Below are positions 22,780 to 33,906 of a stretch of DNA of 64,000 nt, piece by piece. Position 1 is the stretch's first letter; each line of letters opens with the position of its first letter. Under the pieces are notes generated by a model. The model did no database searches. It saw nothing but the letters and a program-made list of their open reading frames with translations, and had not been told where the DNA came from. Both the position numbers and the translations under genes were made by a program. Origin of the DNA: Cryptomeria japonica (Eukaryota; Streptophyta; Pinopsida; Cupressales; Cupressaceae); contig NC_081414.1 in NCBI RefSeq assembly GCF_030272615.1, forward strand, positions 5,653,001-5,717,000. The letters are read 5' to 3'.

Positions 22780-23942
22780 TGTAGTGTCATAAAATTGTGA
22801 CCCTTGCAATTTTAACCATATTTGAGGCCCTCACCTTGGAGACAGTATCTTCTTCTCCAACCGAGTCCCCTTTCTACACCTTCACCTTTGAATTTCTCCA
22901 GTTTGAGCCCCAAGATGGCCTTGGGACCCTATCCGGACCCCAAGATAGGACAGGATAGGGGTGTGGCACCCCTATCCCCCCTCTTAGGGTGGCCCCAAGA
23001 TAGGTCCCCCAGGTCCTATCTACATTTCAAGATTCCAAACTTCCTCGATGTTGGCCTTTGGTGAGATGAATTAATTCTTTGAGGCATGTATAAAAGGGAG
23101 TTAGTCTTCTCATTTGCATAGACATGAAATACACAAAATACATGATAGGCGAAATTCAAGCGAAAGGTCTTCATCAAGTATTCAAGTCTTCAAGCATCCA
23201 TCAAGTCTTCTTCATTCATCCATTAGAGCAACATTACAACATTCATTTGTAAGCATATGTGTGTGTTATGTTTTTATCATGTTACATACCATTTCATGCA
23301 ACACTTGTGATTACATTCAAGAGGTAAAGCAATCATCATCAACAAATTACAGATCTACAAGGTATACATTTCCATCATTTACATTTAAGCATTTGCAATT
23401 ACTTTCTTTCAAGGTTGATTCCTCAACCAAGGTTTGACTGAGGCAAACCCCTATCCACAACCCTTCTTCCCTTCTTTTCTATGTGTAGGTTGCAGGTGCA
23501 CAAATGTAATTGTAGGTTTGGGCTTCATTTGTAGAGACAGAAAAAACCTTTTCATTGCGCGCATTTTTCGGAGGACCGTGTGCACTTTCAACATGGTCCT
23601 GATGAATTTTCTCTGAATTTGCAGGGCAGATCTGTATCAATCTAAATATTTCAGATCCAAATTTACAACACGATCCCAAACTAGTAGCTCCTCATTTCAC
23701 CCATTTTATCTCTCATTTCTACATAGTCAACAAGTCAACTCATCTACTTACAAAAGAGGGCAAATTACATTCCAACACTTGTAATCCACTTAGAATTCAC
23801 ATCCTTGTTTCCCTTGGATTTGGATTTAGTGGATTCAACCCCTCTTTTGAATGCAGATTATATCCCAAGTGAAAATCATCCTAGTGATTTCCTTTCTCTC
23901 TCCTAGGTGGGGAATCACTAGGGTTCGATTTTCCACTTTACA
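22780..23942 (+). repeat. 3' LTR of the pol-less Tat-like element (1163 bp)
   Basis: It matches 15115-16288 from TGTAGTGTCAT to CCACTTTACA. The TATA box copy is at 23089. ATAAG follows as the degraded target duplication, and ORF2 of the host element resumes immediately. Confidence 0.92.
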
Positions 23943-26935
23943 ATAAGATTCTTCAAGATAAGGGTTTCATGCAGTTCATCCATTTCCCATTATTTGATGA
24001 AGCAAAATGGATCCGGTACATCTTGATCATAATCCATGATAAGTTCATATGGTTAGATAGGCCCTATTAGATCACTAAGTAGGCGATTCAAGCCGTAACA
24101 TGCCTAAGTGCAACCGGTGAAGTGCCTAGTCTAAAGAAGGTATCAAATAAAACTGTGATATCCACTACCAGTTCAAATTTTGACAACAAAGCAATGGTTA
24201 TCAGTGACATCTTGGAGCATGATGTCAAATTTGCATCAATGGTAGTTGGTTACAAGGTCTAGCAGTCAAGTAGGTAGAATTGGTTTTTGGTACAACAATA
24301 TTTTCGGCATATTAGATGCGTAAGGGGAATAAAAGGTATGATTTATGTGAAGTTCTTTTGAGCGAATTGTTGAGTAACTTGAAGAAGATCAAGAAAGACA
24401 AAAACCAAACCTTCAAGTTCAGTTCCCTTATCATTTGTTTGGCATTATACTTCCTAAATGAGATCCTCGGTATAAAAGGGAAGGTCCAATGGGCCTATGA
24501 TAAACCGGTGACCGTGTAAATCAAGGAAGGATTGTGGGGTATAGGTGACACTAAAATGAGAATATCCACATTATGGGGCTATTTAAGACCTTTCAGGCCT
24601 CTATGAAATCCCAAGAAAGAATCCCTAAGGAAATTATAGAGAAGTATGAGAAGACAATTTGTTTCATGGTTGATAAAGATTAATGCCATATGGAGGCGGT
24701 TGAGCCGAGGACAGTTTGGATCATGCCCTTGGGATATGAAGTTGATGCTATTATGCTTGAAGCATATGCTCAACACCTATTCATCCAGCTCATAGATCCA
24801 AAGGAAGAAAGAGTAGGAACATTCAAGGAAAGGGACCTCACCTTGCACAAAAAGTTCACTGATGTCGGTAGGAAGAGAAAGATCAGAAAGGAAGTGAAGG
24901 TTTTTGTAGAGAAGATGGGATTGACAAAGGAGGCTATATAGAGGGCAAGAGCTCAAAATATACTAAGAGAAGAGGATGTAATCAAGCCACAACCCAAACC
25001 AAAAGAGCCTCCTAAGCAACCCAAGGAAAAGCCTAGCAAATCTGCACCTCTCTCCAAAGTGAAGAAATTGGAACCTCCACCCAAGCCCAAGCCAACTCTA
25101 TCAATCAATGGAGTTGAGAAAAGGAAAAAGGAGAAGCCTTCACTGGAGTATGTGGCAGCTGAGAAGGAGTCAGAGTCGGATGAGGAAGTCCAGAAAGTTA
25201 AGAAGGCTACTACTACTTATGCTAGAGTAGTCAGAAAGCCATCTGGTGATGCTCAACCCTCCAAGAAGACAAAGAATCAAGGAGAGCCATCTAAACAGCC
25301 TAGAGGAAGCAAGAAGCAGAAACTAAGATAGATGAAGCTTCAAATTCCGGTAACGTTAAGTTCATCCCTCCAAAATCCTTAGAAGAAATCAAGAATGAAA
25401 TAATAAAGGATAGAAATTTGAATAATCTTTTTGTATACTATGAGAATGTTTATGACAAGGAGTAGAGGGAAATTGAAGAAGTAGTTGTTCAGTACATGAA
25501 TAACTTCAGTAGAGCTTTAATTGAACTGTCATCTGAGATTTTTAAAGACATAAAAGTTTAGATATCCGGAGAAATGTTGCTTGCAGGAAAGATGAAGAAA
25601 TGCAATACTATGTTTTAGTAAACATTTGTTCAATTATATCTAGGGATGAAGTTGAAATATTATTGAAGTTGGCCAAAGAGAAATTCAGAAGAAAGAGGAG
25701 AATTAACAGAATTATGCTTGATAAAATCGATGAAGTTGCATAGGAGACAACACAAATAATAAAAAACTTTTTGTGTTGAGATATGAAGTGAATCAAACAG
25801 AGATTGCCACCCACCCGACATAGCACATTCCTGAAAACACTTCCATTCTAGAAGTAATTGCAAAAGTCTCTGGTGGTTTGAAGGATCAACCATTTGTTGA
25901 TTCGGTTGAGCATGATATTGTACAAGTTACACCTACTAAGAATCCAGTAGAAGATATCTCCGATGAAGCTACTTAGGACCCTCCTGAGATAGAAGTAATT
26001 TTAGAGATGATAGTTGAGGAGATAACAAAAGGTGAAGAGAGTTGTTGAAAAGGAGAAGGGTAATGAGCCAACAGAGAAACCTTCGACAACCATGATTGCG
26101 GCCAAAGGTAAGGAGATTGATGTAGAGGATGATTTTTCTCACAGTCCAGTGGATTTGAGCACCTTATCCACTCTTCAAGACTTGAAACTTTCCACTCAAT
26201 CTCACATCAAGGCAAGTGAAGACTTGTTGAAATCTCTCTTGCAACAGAGGTTTTGGAAAATCTTTTGCCTAGTTTTAGTCAAGACTCTGGTGCTTCTCCC
26301 TCCGGAAAGCTTAAGAACACGTTAAATGTTGTCAACACTCATTTTGTATCAATAGAAAAGGCTGCAAATGTTTTTGTATAGAAAAGATTTAATGAGATGA
26401 GATTGCAGAATAAATTGAAAGAAGTTGAGAGAGATAGAGCGAGCCTAAAGACTGTTATGAAGAGTGTAGAAGAGGCATTGAATGAAGGCGGTAAAATTTT
26501 CAAATCATGTCTATTTCTACCCAAATTTACTGTAGACATTGATTAGAAAATAAGAGATCTTGAGGGTAAGTTAGCCAATATCTGTCATTCTTTTGCACCC
26601 CAATCAATTTTTTTGAGTAACTTTGAAGCACAAATTTTGGATTATACCGATAAAATAAAGAGTTTGAATAAAGACAAGGAGAAAATTTTGAGTAGAGTGG
26701 GGAGATATGAGAAGTTTGATAACTACCCAGATGGACACCTTACTTGGAGCACAACAAGATGCAATTAGTGCCTTAGGTAAATCGGTGCCATATAATCTTT
26801 AGAGTCTTGAGGTTTATGCATTCATGTATAGTGCCCTAATAAGTGTTTTGGAGTGTTTCCTGAGAGGATGGAACCAATATTTGGAATACCTGAAGGTGAC
26901 CTACTCAGACATATTTAAATTCATGTAATCAATTG
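23943..26935 (+). pseudogene. ORF2, C-terminal part, Lys/Glu-rich, unknown function
   Basis: Coding resumes with 'ILQDKGFMQFIHFPLFDEAKWIRYIL' and runs through frame shifts near 24305 and 24600. A well-preserved stretch (24603-24941, 'MEAVEPRTVWIMPLGYEVDA') leads to a Pro/Lys-rich linker (24942-25331) and a more degraded Lys/Glu-rich helical region to about 26900. Most stops are TAG at positions where Gln is plausible, for example near 24060, 24075, 24265, 24939, 25329, 25464, 25558, 25741, 25974, 26379 and 26544. No RT, integrase, protease or known accessory domain is recognised. The globular N-half plus basic tail could suit a nucleic-acid-associated structural protein; this is only a suggestion. 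Confidence 0.6.
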
Positions 26936-27186
26936 CATTCATTCTTTTGTACATAAGTTTTGGCGGATTCCCACCCTTTGACAGTGATGCCAAAGGGAGA
27001 GAGAGAGAGAGAGAGTAGTTAAAAATAGAGTAGAAAAATGGAGAAAGTCATGTAGATTGATGCACATCTTTAGGGGGAGTCAGCCAATCAGTGAGTGTAT
27101 AGATTTTTAATTTGTCGAACTGCTTGCAGTGATTGGGGCACTTATCATTTTTCACCAGTGTTGCCATCAATGCCAAAGTGGGAGAT
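26936..27186 (+). promoter_or_regulatory. 3' region with double polypurine tract
   Basis: One purine run, 'atgccaaagggagagag' continuing as a (GA)n run, lies at about 26987-27015. A second, 'atgccaaagtgggagat', lies at 27170-27186 beside the 3' LTR. Both have the same upstream text, about 185 bp apart, as in the copia element at 7500/7690. GTTGCCATCAATGCCAA at 27160-27176 is complementary, with one mismatch, to 27259-27275 in the LTR. Confidence 0.75.
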
Positions 27187-28348
27187 TATTGGCATTTGAT
27201 GTTCTGGTGATGATTTAGTGAAGATTGTTGTTTCCTAATGCTTATAGATTCTTAGGAGTTGTCATTGATGGCAACTCAGCAAACTGATCTAATCCGGTAT
27301 GGAGTTTTGGCTAATCGGATGTCTTGAATAAAGTATTTCTAGATTAAGACTGTCGATGCAGTTCAACATATAGTTTTGTGATCATTCTCATTTTTGGTAA
27401 AGCAAGTTCAGGTTTTGGTGATCAGTGATTAGTTGGTTGGGTAAATGAAGTAGATTATCATGATAATTCACCCTCCACTAATGATTCCTATGCTTGATTA
27501 AAGGTTTGGTATTCGGTAGAGCAATAAATCATAGTATTCATCATATTTGGTGGTATAATGTGTGACTAGATTCTTAGAGTTGATTCTAGTGATTGGTGAT
27601 GTGTTCAAGATGGTTGATGAGATCTATAGGAAGTGTGTGATCATATATTTTGGATCCAAAATATGGTTTGGTAAAATATCTAAGCTGGCTTGCAGCTACA
27701 CGTTTCATTTTTTATATTTGGTGAAGCTAACTCGCGGAAGATCATTTTTCTTGGTGCGGATATATAAGATCGATTGGGTCAATTCCTTTTTGGTATGAAG
27801 ATGATATGTGTGATGATTTTAGAGTGATCGAGAGCAGTTACATGTTCACATCCTTGCATTGTGTTGATTCGGTAAGCATAACAGTGCGAAACAAAGTAGT
27901 TTATTAGGATAGTGCAGCGGATCAATTTGTTCCTAACCAAAATTGATACTTGGCATAGTTAGATGCTATTTACCAGTTCATAACTTAGTGTAATCCTTTT
28001 TTAATCATCTATAATGCAGCAATCCTTCCTCCGAGGTCGTAGCCCTAGTTTTGTAATTGAGCAGTGAGCTCTAGGAAGTGTGCCTGAATGCAAATGCATT
28101 CCCCTAATGTAATATTGTTTTGCTACTGGCCATAGAATAATATTGTGGGTTCAAATCCCATCGTGGTTTTTTCCTTTCCGGGTTTCCATGTAAAAATATT
28201 GGTGTTATGGTTATGTGCTTGATTGCTTTGTGTTTATACATTTCAGTTTCTTATTTGTGTATTCGGTTGATTAAGAATCAGATTAATAAATTTATAAATA
28301 CCAGAACACTGATTCACCCCCCGCTCTCAGTGTTCATGGATTCCAACA
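27187..28348 (+). repeat. 3' LTR of the large non-autonomous element (1162 bp)
   Basis: It matches 12076-13239 from TATTGGCATTTGATG to GATTCCAACA, with roughly one difference per ten bases in the first 190 by eye. TCCAC follows, matching TCCAT before the 5' LTR. Confidence 0.92.
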
Positions 28349-28380
28349 TCCACCACATCCATGGCAAGATTGTTCAATAT

Positions 28381-29560
28381 TGTTGTATACACATAAAAAT
28401 GTCTATGAGTGATTAAATAAATATTTTATATTTATTTAATATTTATTCTTCTACTAAATAGTTAATTTGAAAAGATTAATTTATATAATTTATTTCGTGT
28501 CTTTCTATTAATTAATTTAATTGAAATATTTTATTAATTAGTTCATCTATCCTATTCCTCTAATTAATTAAATATCTAATATTTAATTATTCTTCTAATC
28601 AGTTAATTAAATATCTAATATTTAATTATTTCCTTCAATCATTTAAATATCTAATATCTAATGATTATTCTTCTATCCTATAGTCTCAAATATTAAATAA
28701 TTCTAAATTGTTTAATCCCTTATCCAACTCATTCTTCCATCTCCACTTCATCTTCCCTTTGCCAGCTCATTAATCATGTGGCTAAAGATATTAATATTTC
28801 TTAAATATTAATTCATCATTTATCTCCAACCTCCAAATTTAATGAAATATTGTGTACGTACACATATTTCCTAACCTTCTTCTATATTCCCTCCAACATC
28901 AGTACATCTTAGGAAGGACTTGAGTCCACTTGTCCTCTCATGTCTAAATCTTCTCCAACCATCCCTAGATTCCCTCAGTCAGCAACCCCATCAAGGTGAG
29001 ATGAGTGACACTTGTCTTCTTCTTCCCCCTTTTTCTCAACCTTCACCTTTGCTCATAGCCATCCAAATCTGCAGATCTGATCATGACCGTTGATCTGGGC
29101 CACATCATCTTATCCTCTCAAAATCTATAAAATTAGGAGTTTGAGTTGAGAAAGAGTTAGTCTTCAAGTGAGTTTTCAAAGCTAATCATTTGTGAAAAAT
29201 TATGCATCTGTGAGTTTTAATCTTGAAGCAAATAACATAATCATTTAGTATAAACATTTAGCATAGTCATTTAGCATTGCATATCATAGTATCAGTTAAC
29301 TATCCGTTATCAGTCTATTCTTCATATGCCATTTTGGAAGCTATCAGTGCTTGTCTAAGAGCACACCATCTGCAACTAGGAACAGTGGAGTTAGGACACA
29401 ATGAAACTTAAATCATGAAGGTAATAATAATGTTTTTATTTTATATGTATTTCATGTAGTTTCATTGGTTGAGTTTGGATTTCTTGTAGCCTTTCCTTTG
29501 TATTTTTTGAAACTAACATGTTGCAGGCAGTATTCTGATGATGAAATTAAAATTGACACA
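28381..29560 (+). repeat. Tat-type 5' LTR (about 1180 bp)
   Basis: The start TGTTGTATACACA and the following run of TTAATTAAATAAAT-type text parallel the LTR start at 43868 (TGTAGTCACACAAATTTG, then the same A/T-rich run). It ends AATTGACACA directly before a gypsy primer site. A TATA box, TATAAAATTAGG, is at 29126, about 430 bp before the end. No second copy lies in the window, so the left boundary is by analogy. Confidence 0.65.
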
Positions 29561-29563
29561 TTT

Positions 29564-29580
29564 TGGCACCCACCGTGGGG
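29564..29580 (+). promoter_or_regulatory. Primer-binding site of the 28.4-kb Tat element
   Basis: TGGCACCCACCGTGGGG starts 4 bases after the LTR end. It resembles the 'TGGCGCCCACCGTGGGGC' leader start seen in plant gypsy elements. Confidence 0.7.
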
Positions 29581-29698
29581 CTCAGAGCCTCACATATTAT
29601 TTCTAATATCCTATCTAATTCTTGCAAAAAATAAATTTAATGCATTTGTAATACAAATTCACGCATGTGTGAGTTCTAACAATGCCTTTATTTGATAG

Positions 29699-29937
29699 GT
29701 TAGTGCTTTTACCCTTCAGGTTAGCGCATTTTTCATTTAGGTTAGCGCTTTTGTCTGTAAATCAACGCATTTAATTTTCAGAACAACGCTTTTGTCCTTC
29801 AGGTTAGCGCATTTGTTAGTTTGGTTAATGCTTTTGTCAGAGAATTCTCGCTTCTTAGTCCGCAGAGCAACATTTTTGTGTTTCAAGTTAGGGCTTTTGA
29901 GGTGAAAGACAACGCATTTGTTAGGATAGCACTTTTA
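29699..29937 (+). repeat. Array of GGTTAGCGCTTTTG-type motifs in a leader
   Basis: About ten to twelve imperfect copies of (GGTT)AGCGC(T/A)TTTG occur at 20-30-bp spacing, for example near 29700, 29720, 29742, 29766, 29785, 29806 and 29826. Several units differ only in the hexamer (AGTGCT, AACGCA, AGCACT). The array begins about 120 bp after the primer site. Confidence 0.8.
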
Positions 29938-31815
29938 TTTGCAATTGATAGAATTTTCTTGCAGGTTCGAATGTCCAAGAACTTAAATTTTTCAAACTAC
30001 TGACATGCATGTGCGGGATTATTTTTTTAGCAAATTTCATGCATTTCCTCACCTAGTTAATTAAGAGTTTTATTTTGGAAAGTAACACATCATGTCATGC
30101 TCATTTAGCTTAAGTTAGGGGGATAAATTAATAGCATGCAACTAGCATTTTGAGTGACTTCTTTAAAATAGTTGCACATATATTTTAGAAAATCTAAAAT
30201 GGACTGGTGTTTTCCGTGCTTGATGAAGTAGTAGGTAAGTATACTCTCACCATCATACGGTGATTAGAAAACCAGACCTATTTTCTTTTATGTATTACCT
30301 TTGGAGGGCTTGCCTTCCTGAGCTGCCTTGAGGGGGCTAATGAGAGGGGAACAACCCAAAGTGGAAACAAGCTAATACCGAGTCTTTCCAATCCACTCTA
30401 AATAAATTATGTTTGTGACGAAAGTCACAAGCAACATGTGCTGATAAGTTCATACTGACACTATGTTTCTCCATAAACACTATGGAGCATAACCTCTATA
30501 GGCTAGGAATCTTCTATATTTACAAATCTGAAAGTGTCGCATGTATGGCCACATGACCAGAAGCCTTTACTAAAAATTACTTGTACTAGTTGCCAAAATC
30601 CTTCTAGTTGTTGGTGCGGAAGGTCAGACCTCTGAAGCGACTCACACACATACGGTTCTTAGTAGAGATATAAAGTTTGCCTTGGGGAGTTTTCATGGAA
30701 ACTGGTGCTTGGTTGCCCCAGAGAAGTGAGTGCCGAGGGTGGAGCCAGTGGAGTCAAGCATCTAAATATCCGCTTTGAATAGCGTAGCTTCGGGGGAAAC
30801 CTAATGTGAGATTCAACAATTATTGTCTCAGCTTGCCATAGGATTTGCACTTGCTTATGCATTTTGTTTTTCAAAAACATTGTGTCTTCTATGTCTATGA
30901 CATGTTCAAAATGGTCAAAAATTGAAGAAAATCATCATTTAAAAATGAGCGAAAATCCAACAACTTGCTGAAGGATTTGAGAAGAATCCTTGAAACATAA
31001 TCAGAATAGTGCTTTCAAGAAACAAAATAGTGCTTTTATCCCATAAGTTAACACTCTTTGCCACAAGAGTTAGCACAAAGGATTTTTCACATCTAAAAAG
31101 CATATCAAACCAAAATTTCAACATCAGTATCAAAACACTTCTTGAGTAGATTTGTCTCTAAACCATGACACATTTTCAAACTAGTTCAATAACCGGGTCA
31201 CTAATCCAACAGGCTATTCCCGAAAGGTTTCCATAAGCATAAACATTCAACAAGCTATTGATTCAAACATTTTAAGTACGAAAATCAACATCATTGTCAA
31301 GTTTCTCATCAGGATATACCAAATCCTCTATCACAAAGCTTGATCAATTTATCTTGTGTTCATTATCTTGGATATATATTTCCTATTTTGAACATAGGTC
31401 ATATCAAAATCAAAATTGCACCAACATCGGAATCAAACAAACTTGTAAACTGTCAGATGCTTATATGACTTTTAAGTATCACCTTAAGAAAAGAAAACCT
31501 AGTTATAAAGCTACTTAGAAAAGAATAAGATTCTTGTATATCAATTGCAAGATCTTATTAAAACATAAGACATTCCTACACTGTTTTCATCACTATTTAC
31601 GTTGCTGCGGGATAGAGTTTGATGGAGAAATTTTGCAAGGACGTTCTTTTCAACAAAGAGAAGCTTTATCACAATGAACAAACAATAGTGGTAAAATCAA
31701 CAAAGCATATCTTCCTAAACCAATAATCACCTATTGACTTGTCCTTTGGAAACTTTAAAAAATTTGAAACAATCACATGCCAATTTGGACTAGAGCTCAA
31801 TACAAACAACTTTAA
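29938..31815 (+). other. Long Tat leader, noncoding
   Basis: I see no Gag domain here. A few more units of the leader motif occur at 31005-31080 ('aatagtgctttcaag', 'aatagtgcttttatcc', 'gttaacactcttt', 'gttagcacaaag'). The text near 30230-30280 ('actctcaccatcatacggtgatta') loosely resembles 46660-46680 in the other Tat leader. The TRIM-like array starts at 31816. Confidence 0.45.
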
Positions 31816-31949
31816 AGGGATGTAATATAACCTTTGAAATTGGTTTGGAGTTGAGAAGAGTGGTTGATCTTTTTATATGCCTCTTGATTCAAGTTTAAAG
31901 TCTACCCTTGAATGAAGGTTTTATGGTTTGTGATAGATACTCTGCATCA
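31816..31949 (+). repeat. Left-truncated LTR copy A of the TRIM-like array
   Basis: Only the last 134 bp match copies B and C, from 'agggatgtaatata' to CTCTGCATCA. The sequence before 31816 has no counterpart in the other LTRs. Confidence 0.85.
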
Positions 31950-32195
31950 AATTGATATCAGAGCTAGAAGAGCTTGAGAGTGTGAGGAGTGACAACTCAC
32001 ACCAGAACCTAGCCAAGAAGGATTTGTTATTTGGTTTTTGCTGATGAGATTTTGGTTGCAAGGTGCTTGTCCATCTAATGAAAAAAAGGCAGACAAGGAA
32101 GGTCTGTCTAGGGCCAAAGGGATGGTCGAGGGCCATGGGATGGTCCATTGATTAACAAAAGACTAGGGAGAGAGGAAAAAAGGTTGTTGGTGAGG
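31950..32195 (+). other. First TRIM-like interior (246 bp)
   Basis: It starts with a degraded Met-tRNA site (AATTGATATCAGAGC) and ends in the purine-rich tract before TGATGCA. It is nearly identical to 33637-33906, which is 24 bp longer because of an extra 'gatgagaactcctaggtgaggcaca' type segment near 33866. Confidence 0.8.
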
Positions 32196-33636
32196 TGATG
32201 CAACATGGAGAAGTGGAATTATGGTTGGTAAAATCACTTAGATGGCAACCACTACAAACTCCATTGGTAGGAGTTACAAAGCGATTGTTCGAGAAGGAAG
32301 CAACAACATAAAGAGGCATAAAGAGGTAAAGATGAAGATAAAGGTGAAATTTCACTCAAAATTTTTCTTGTAGGTCATTGTACCCATGTTTCCAAGGGCC
32401 TTGGAAACTTTTCAAGGTTGGGAGTATGGTGCAGAGGAACCTAAGCACACAAGCATACCAGGAGGTCAAACATCATAATATGAACAATTTTATTGTATTT
32501 GAGTCATTTATAATGTATTAAGGTTATTTGAATCCTTTTAATCATAATATGTAAGGATAAATGAGCCATTTTGTCCAAAGATATCATATTTGGTCCATCT
32601 TGAAGTGTTAAAAGTGTCCATGTAAGGGTTAGAGTCATTTGTGTCAAAAATGCAAAAATGTAAAAATTGCAAAGTTGCAACATTGCCAAAAAGTGCAACA
32701 AAAGTGTAAAAGTGAAATCCATTGGTCATGAGGTGGTTAGAGTAGTTAGGAAGGAGTTGGAAATGGTTTATAAAACCATGTTTGGTCAAAATAAAGGGAG
32801 TAGAGCAGTTTGGAGGGGATTTGACAAAGATTATCCATCAAACCCTCAAACTGTCATAAGGTTTTAAGGAATCTGTTGTTGTCATAGATCCATGGAGGAT
32901 CACATTTGGTGTAATTTTTATATGTATATGTTATTTAATAATATATTAATAAAATATATTTCATATTAATCCTTTCTTATGCATTTGTGTGGAGTATTTG
33001 GCAAGATATGTTTGTTTTTACAATAATTGTCAAAACCCTGCCAAGGGTTACCCATTTTTGGGAAAATGCTCATAACTTTTGATTTAACCATTGGATATGA
33101 CTGAAATTTGGAGAGAACTTGTTTAACTAAGTAATATAAAGTTATACCAAAGATATTTTCTTTAGGATAAATATTTAAAAATTTATTGATGACGGTTTGT
33201 TACAGTTCATGGTGAAAGGCGCACTGGTGAAGGCAGTAGCAGTCTGGTTGCAACATTTAGTGTGGTCACACGAGGAATCATAATAAAGAAAGGCTATATA
33301 TTTTGGAAAGGTCTTTGAATCCTATTTCCAATGCTTTATGTCTTACTTAATTTGGTCACAAATTGAATAATTTGTGATATTTTTTGGTGAAAACAGTTTT
33401 TAAGGGATGAAACCTTGAACTAGGGTATTCCATGGCAAATAAGAATTTGTTCTCTCATGTTATGGTGAATGTTATGATCTGAAATATTGATTGAAGGTCT
33501 TCAGGGATGTAATATAATGTTTGAAATTATTTTGGAGTTGAGAAGAGTGGTTGATCTTTTTATATGCCTCTAGATTCAAGTTTAAATTCTACCCTTGAAT
33601 GAAGGTTTTATGGTTTGTGATAGATGCTCTACATCA
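32196..33636 (+). repeat. LTR copy B of the TRIM-like array (1441 bp)
   Basis: It runs TGATGCAACATGG to CTCTACATCA. A TATAAAAC box is at 32769. It differs from copy C by only a handful of bases in each 200 bp compared. Confidence 0.85.
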
Positions 33637-33906
33637 AATTGGTATCAGAGCTAGAAGAGCCTGAGAGTGTGAGGAGTGACAAATCACACCAGAACCTAGA
33701 CAAGAAGAATTTTCTATTTGGTTTTCTCTGGTGAGTTTTTGGTTGCAAGGTGCTTGTCCATCTAGCTGCAAGAAGACAGATAAGGAAGGTCTGTCAAGGG
33801 CCAAAGGGATGGTCGAGGGCCATGGGATGGTCCATTGATTGCCAAAAGAATAGGGAGAGAGGAAAGATGAGAACTCCTAGGTGAGGCACAAAGTTTATTG
33901 GTGAGG
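33637..33906 (+). other. Second TRIM-like interior (270 bp)
   Basis: It carries an intact Met-tRNA site, AATTGGTATCAGAGC (33637-33651), and the same interior text as 31950-32195, ending in a purine-rich tract before LTR copy C. Confidence 0.8.

Larger units (their letters stand above)
15115..23942 (+). mobile_element. Pol-less Tat-like LTR element nested in ORF2
   Basis: Matching LTRs lie at 15115-16288 and 22780-23942, with AAAAG (15110-15114) and ATAAG (23943-23947) as a one-mismatch target duplication. The primer site TGGTGAACCCGACGT at 16292 is identical to that of the Tat element at 45257, and a remnant Gag has the same type of CHHC finger. No protease, RT, RNase H or integrase is found in the 6.5-kb interior, so this is a non-autonomous derivative. 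It contains a 66-bp repeat block and a solo LTR. Confidence 0.85.
12076..28348 (+). mobile_element. Large non-autonomous copia-like LTR element with nested insertions
   Basis: LTRs at 12076-13239 and 27187-28348 match throughout. TCCAT (12071-12075) and TCCAC (28349-28353) are a probable target duplication with one change. A Met-tRNA primer site follows the 5' LTR, and two polypurine tracts about 185 bp apart precede the 3' LTR, both copia-like. Inside are ORF1 (coiled coil plus zinc knuckles) and ORF2 (unknown), and no protease, integrase or reverse transcriptase. ORF2 is interrupted by the element at 15115-23942; without it the element is about 7.4 kb. It must have moved using proteins supplied in trans. 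Confidence 0.88.

Noticed and set aside
28400-28720. A/T-rich TTAATTAAATAA runs as an origin or matrix-attachment region
   Set aside because: The same texture occurs at the same place in the LTRs at 43868 and 60945, so it is a family LTR feature; nothing specific supports another role.
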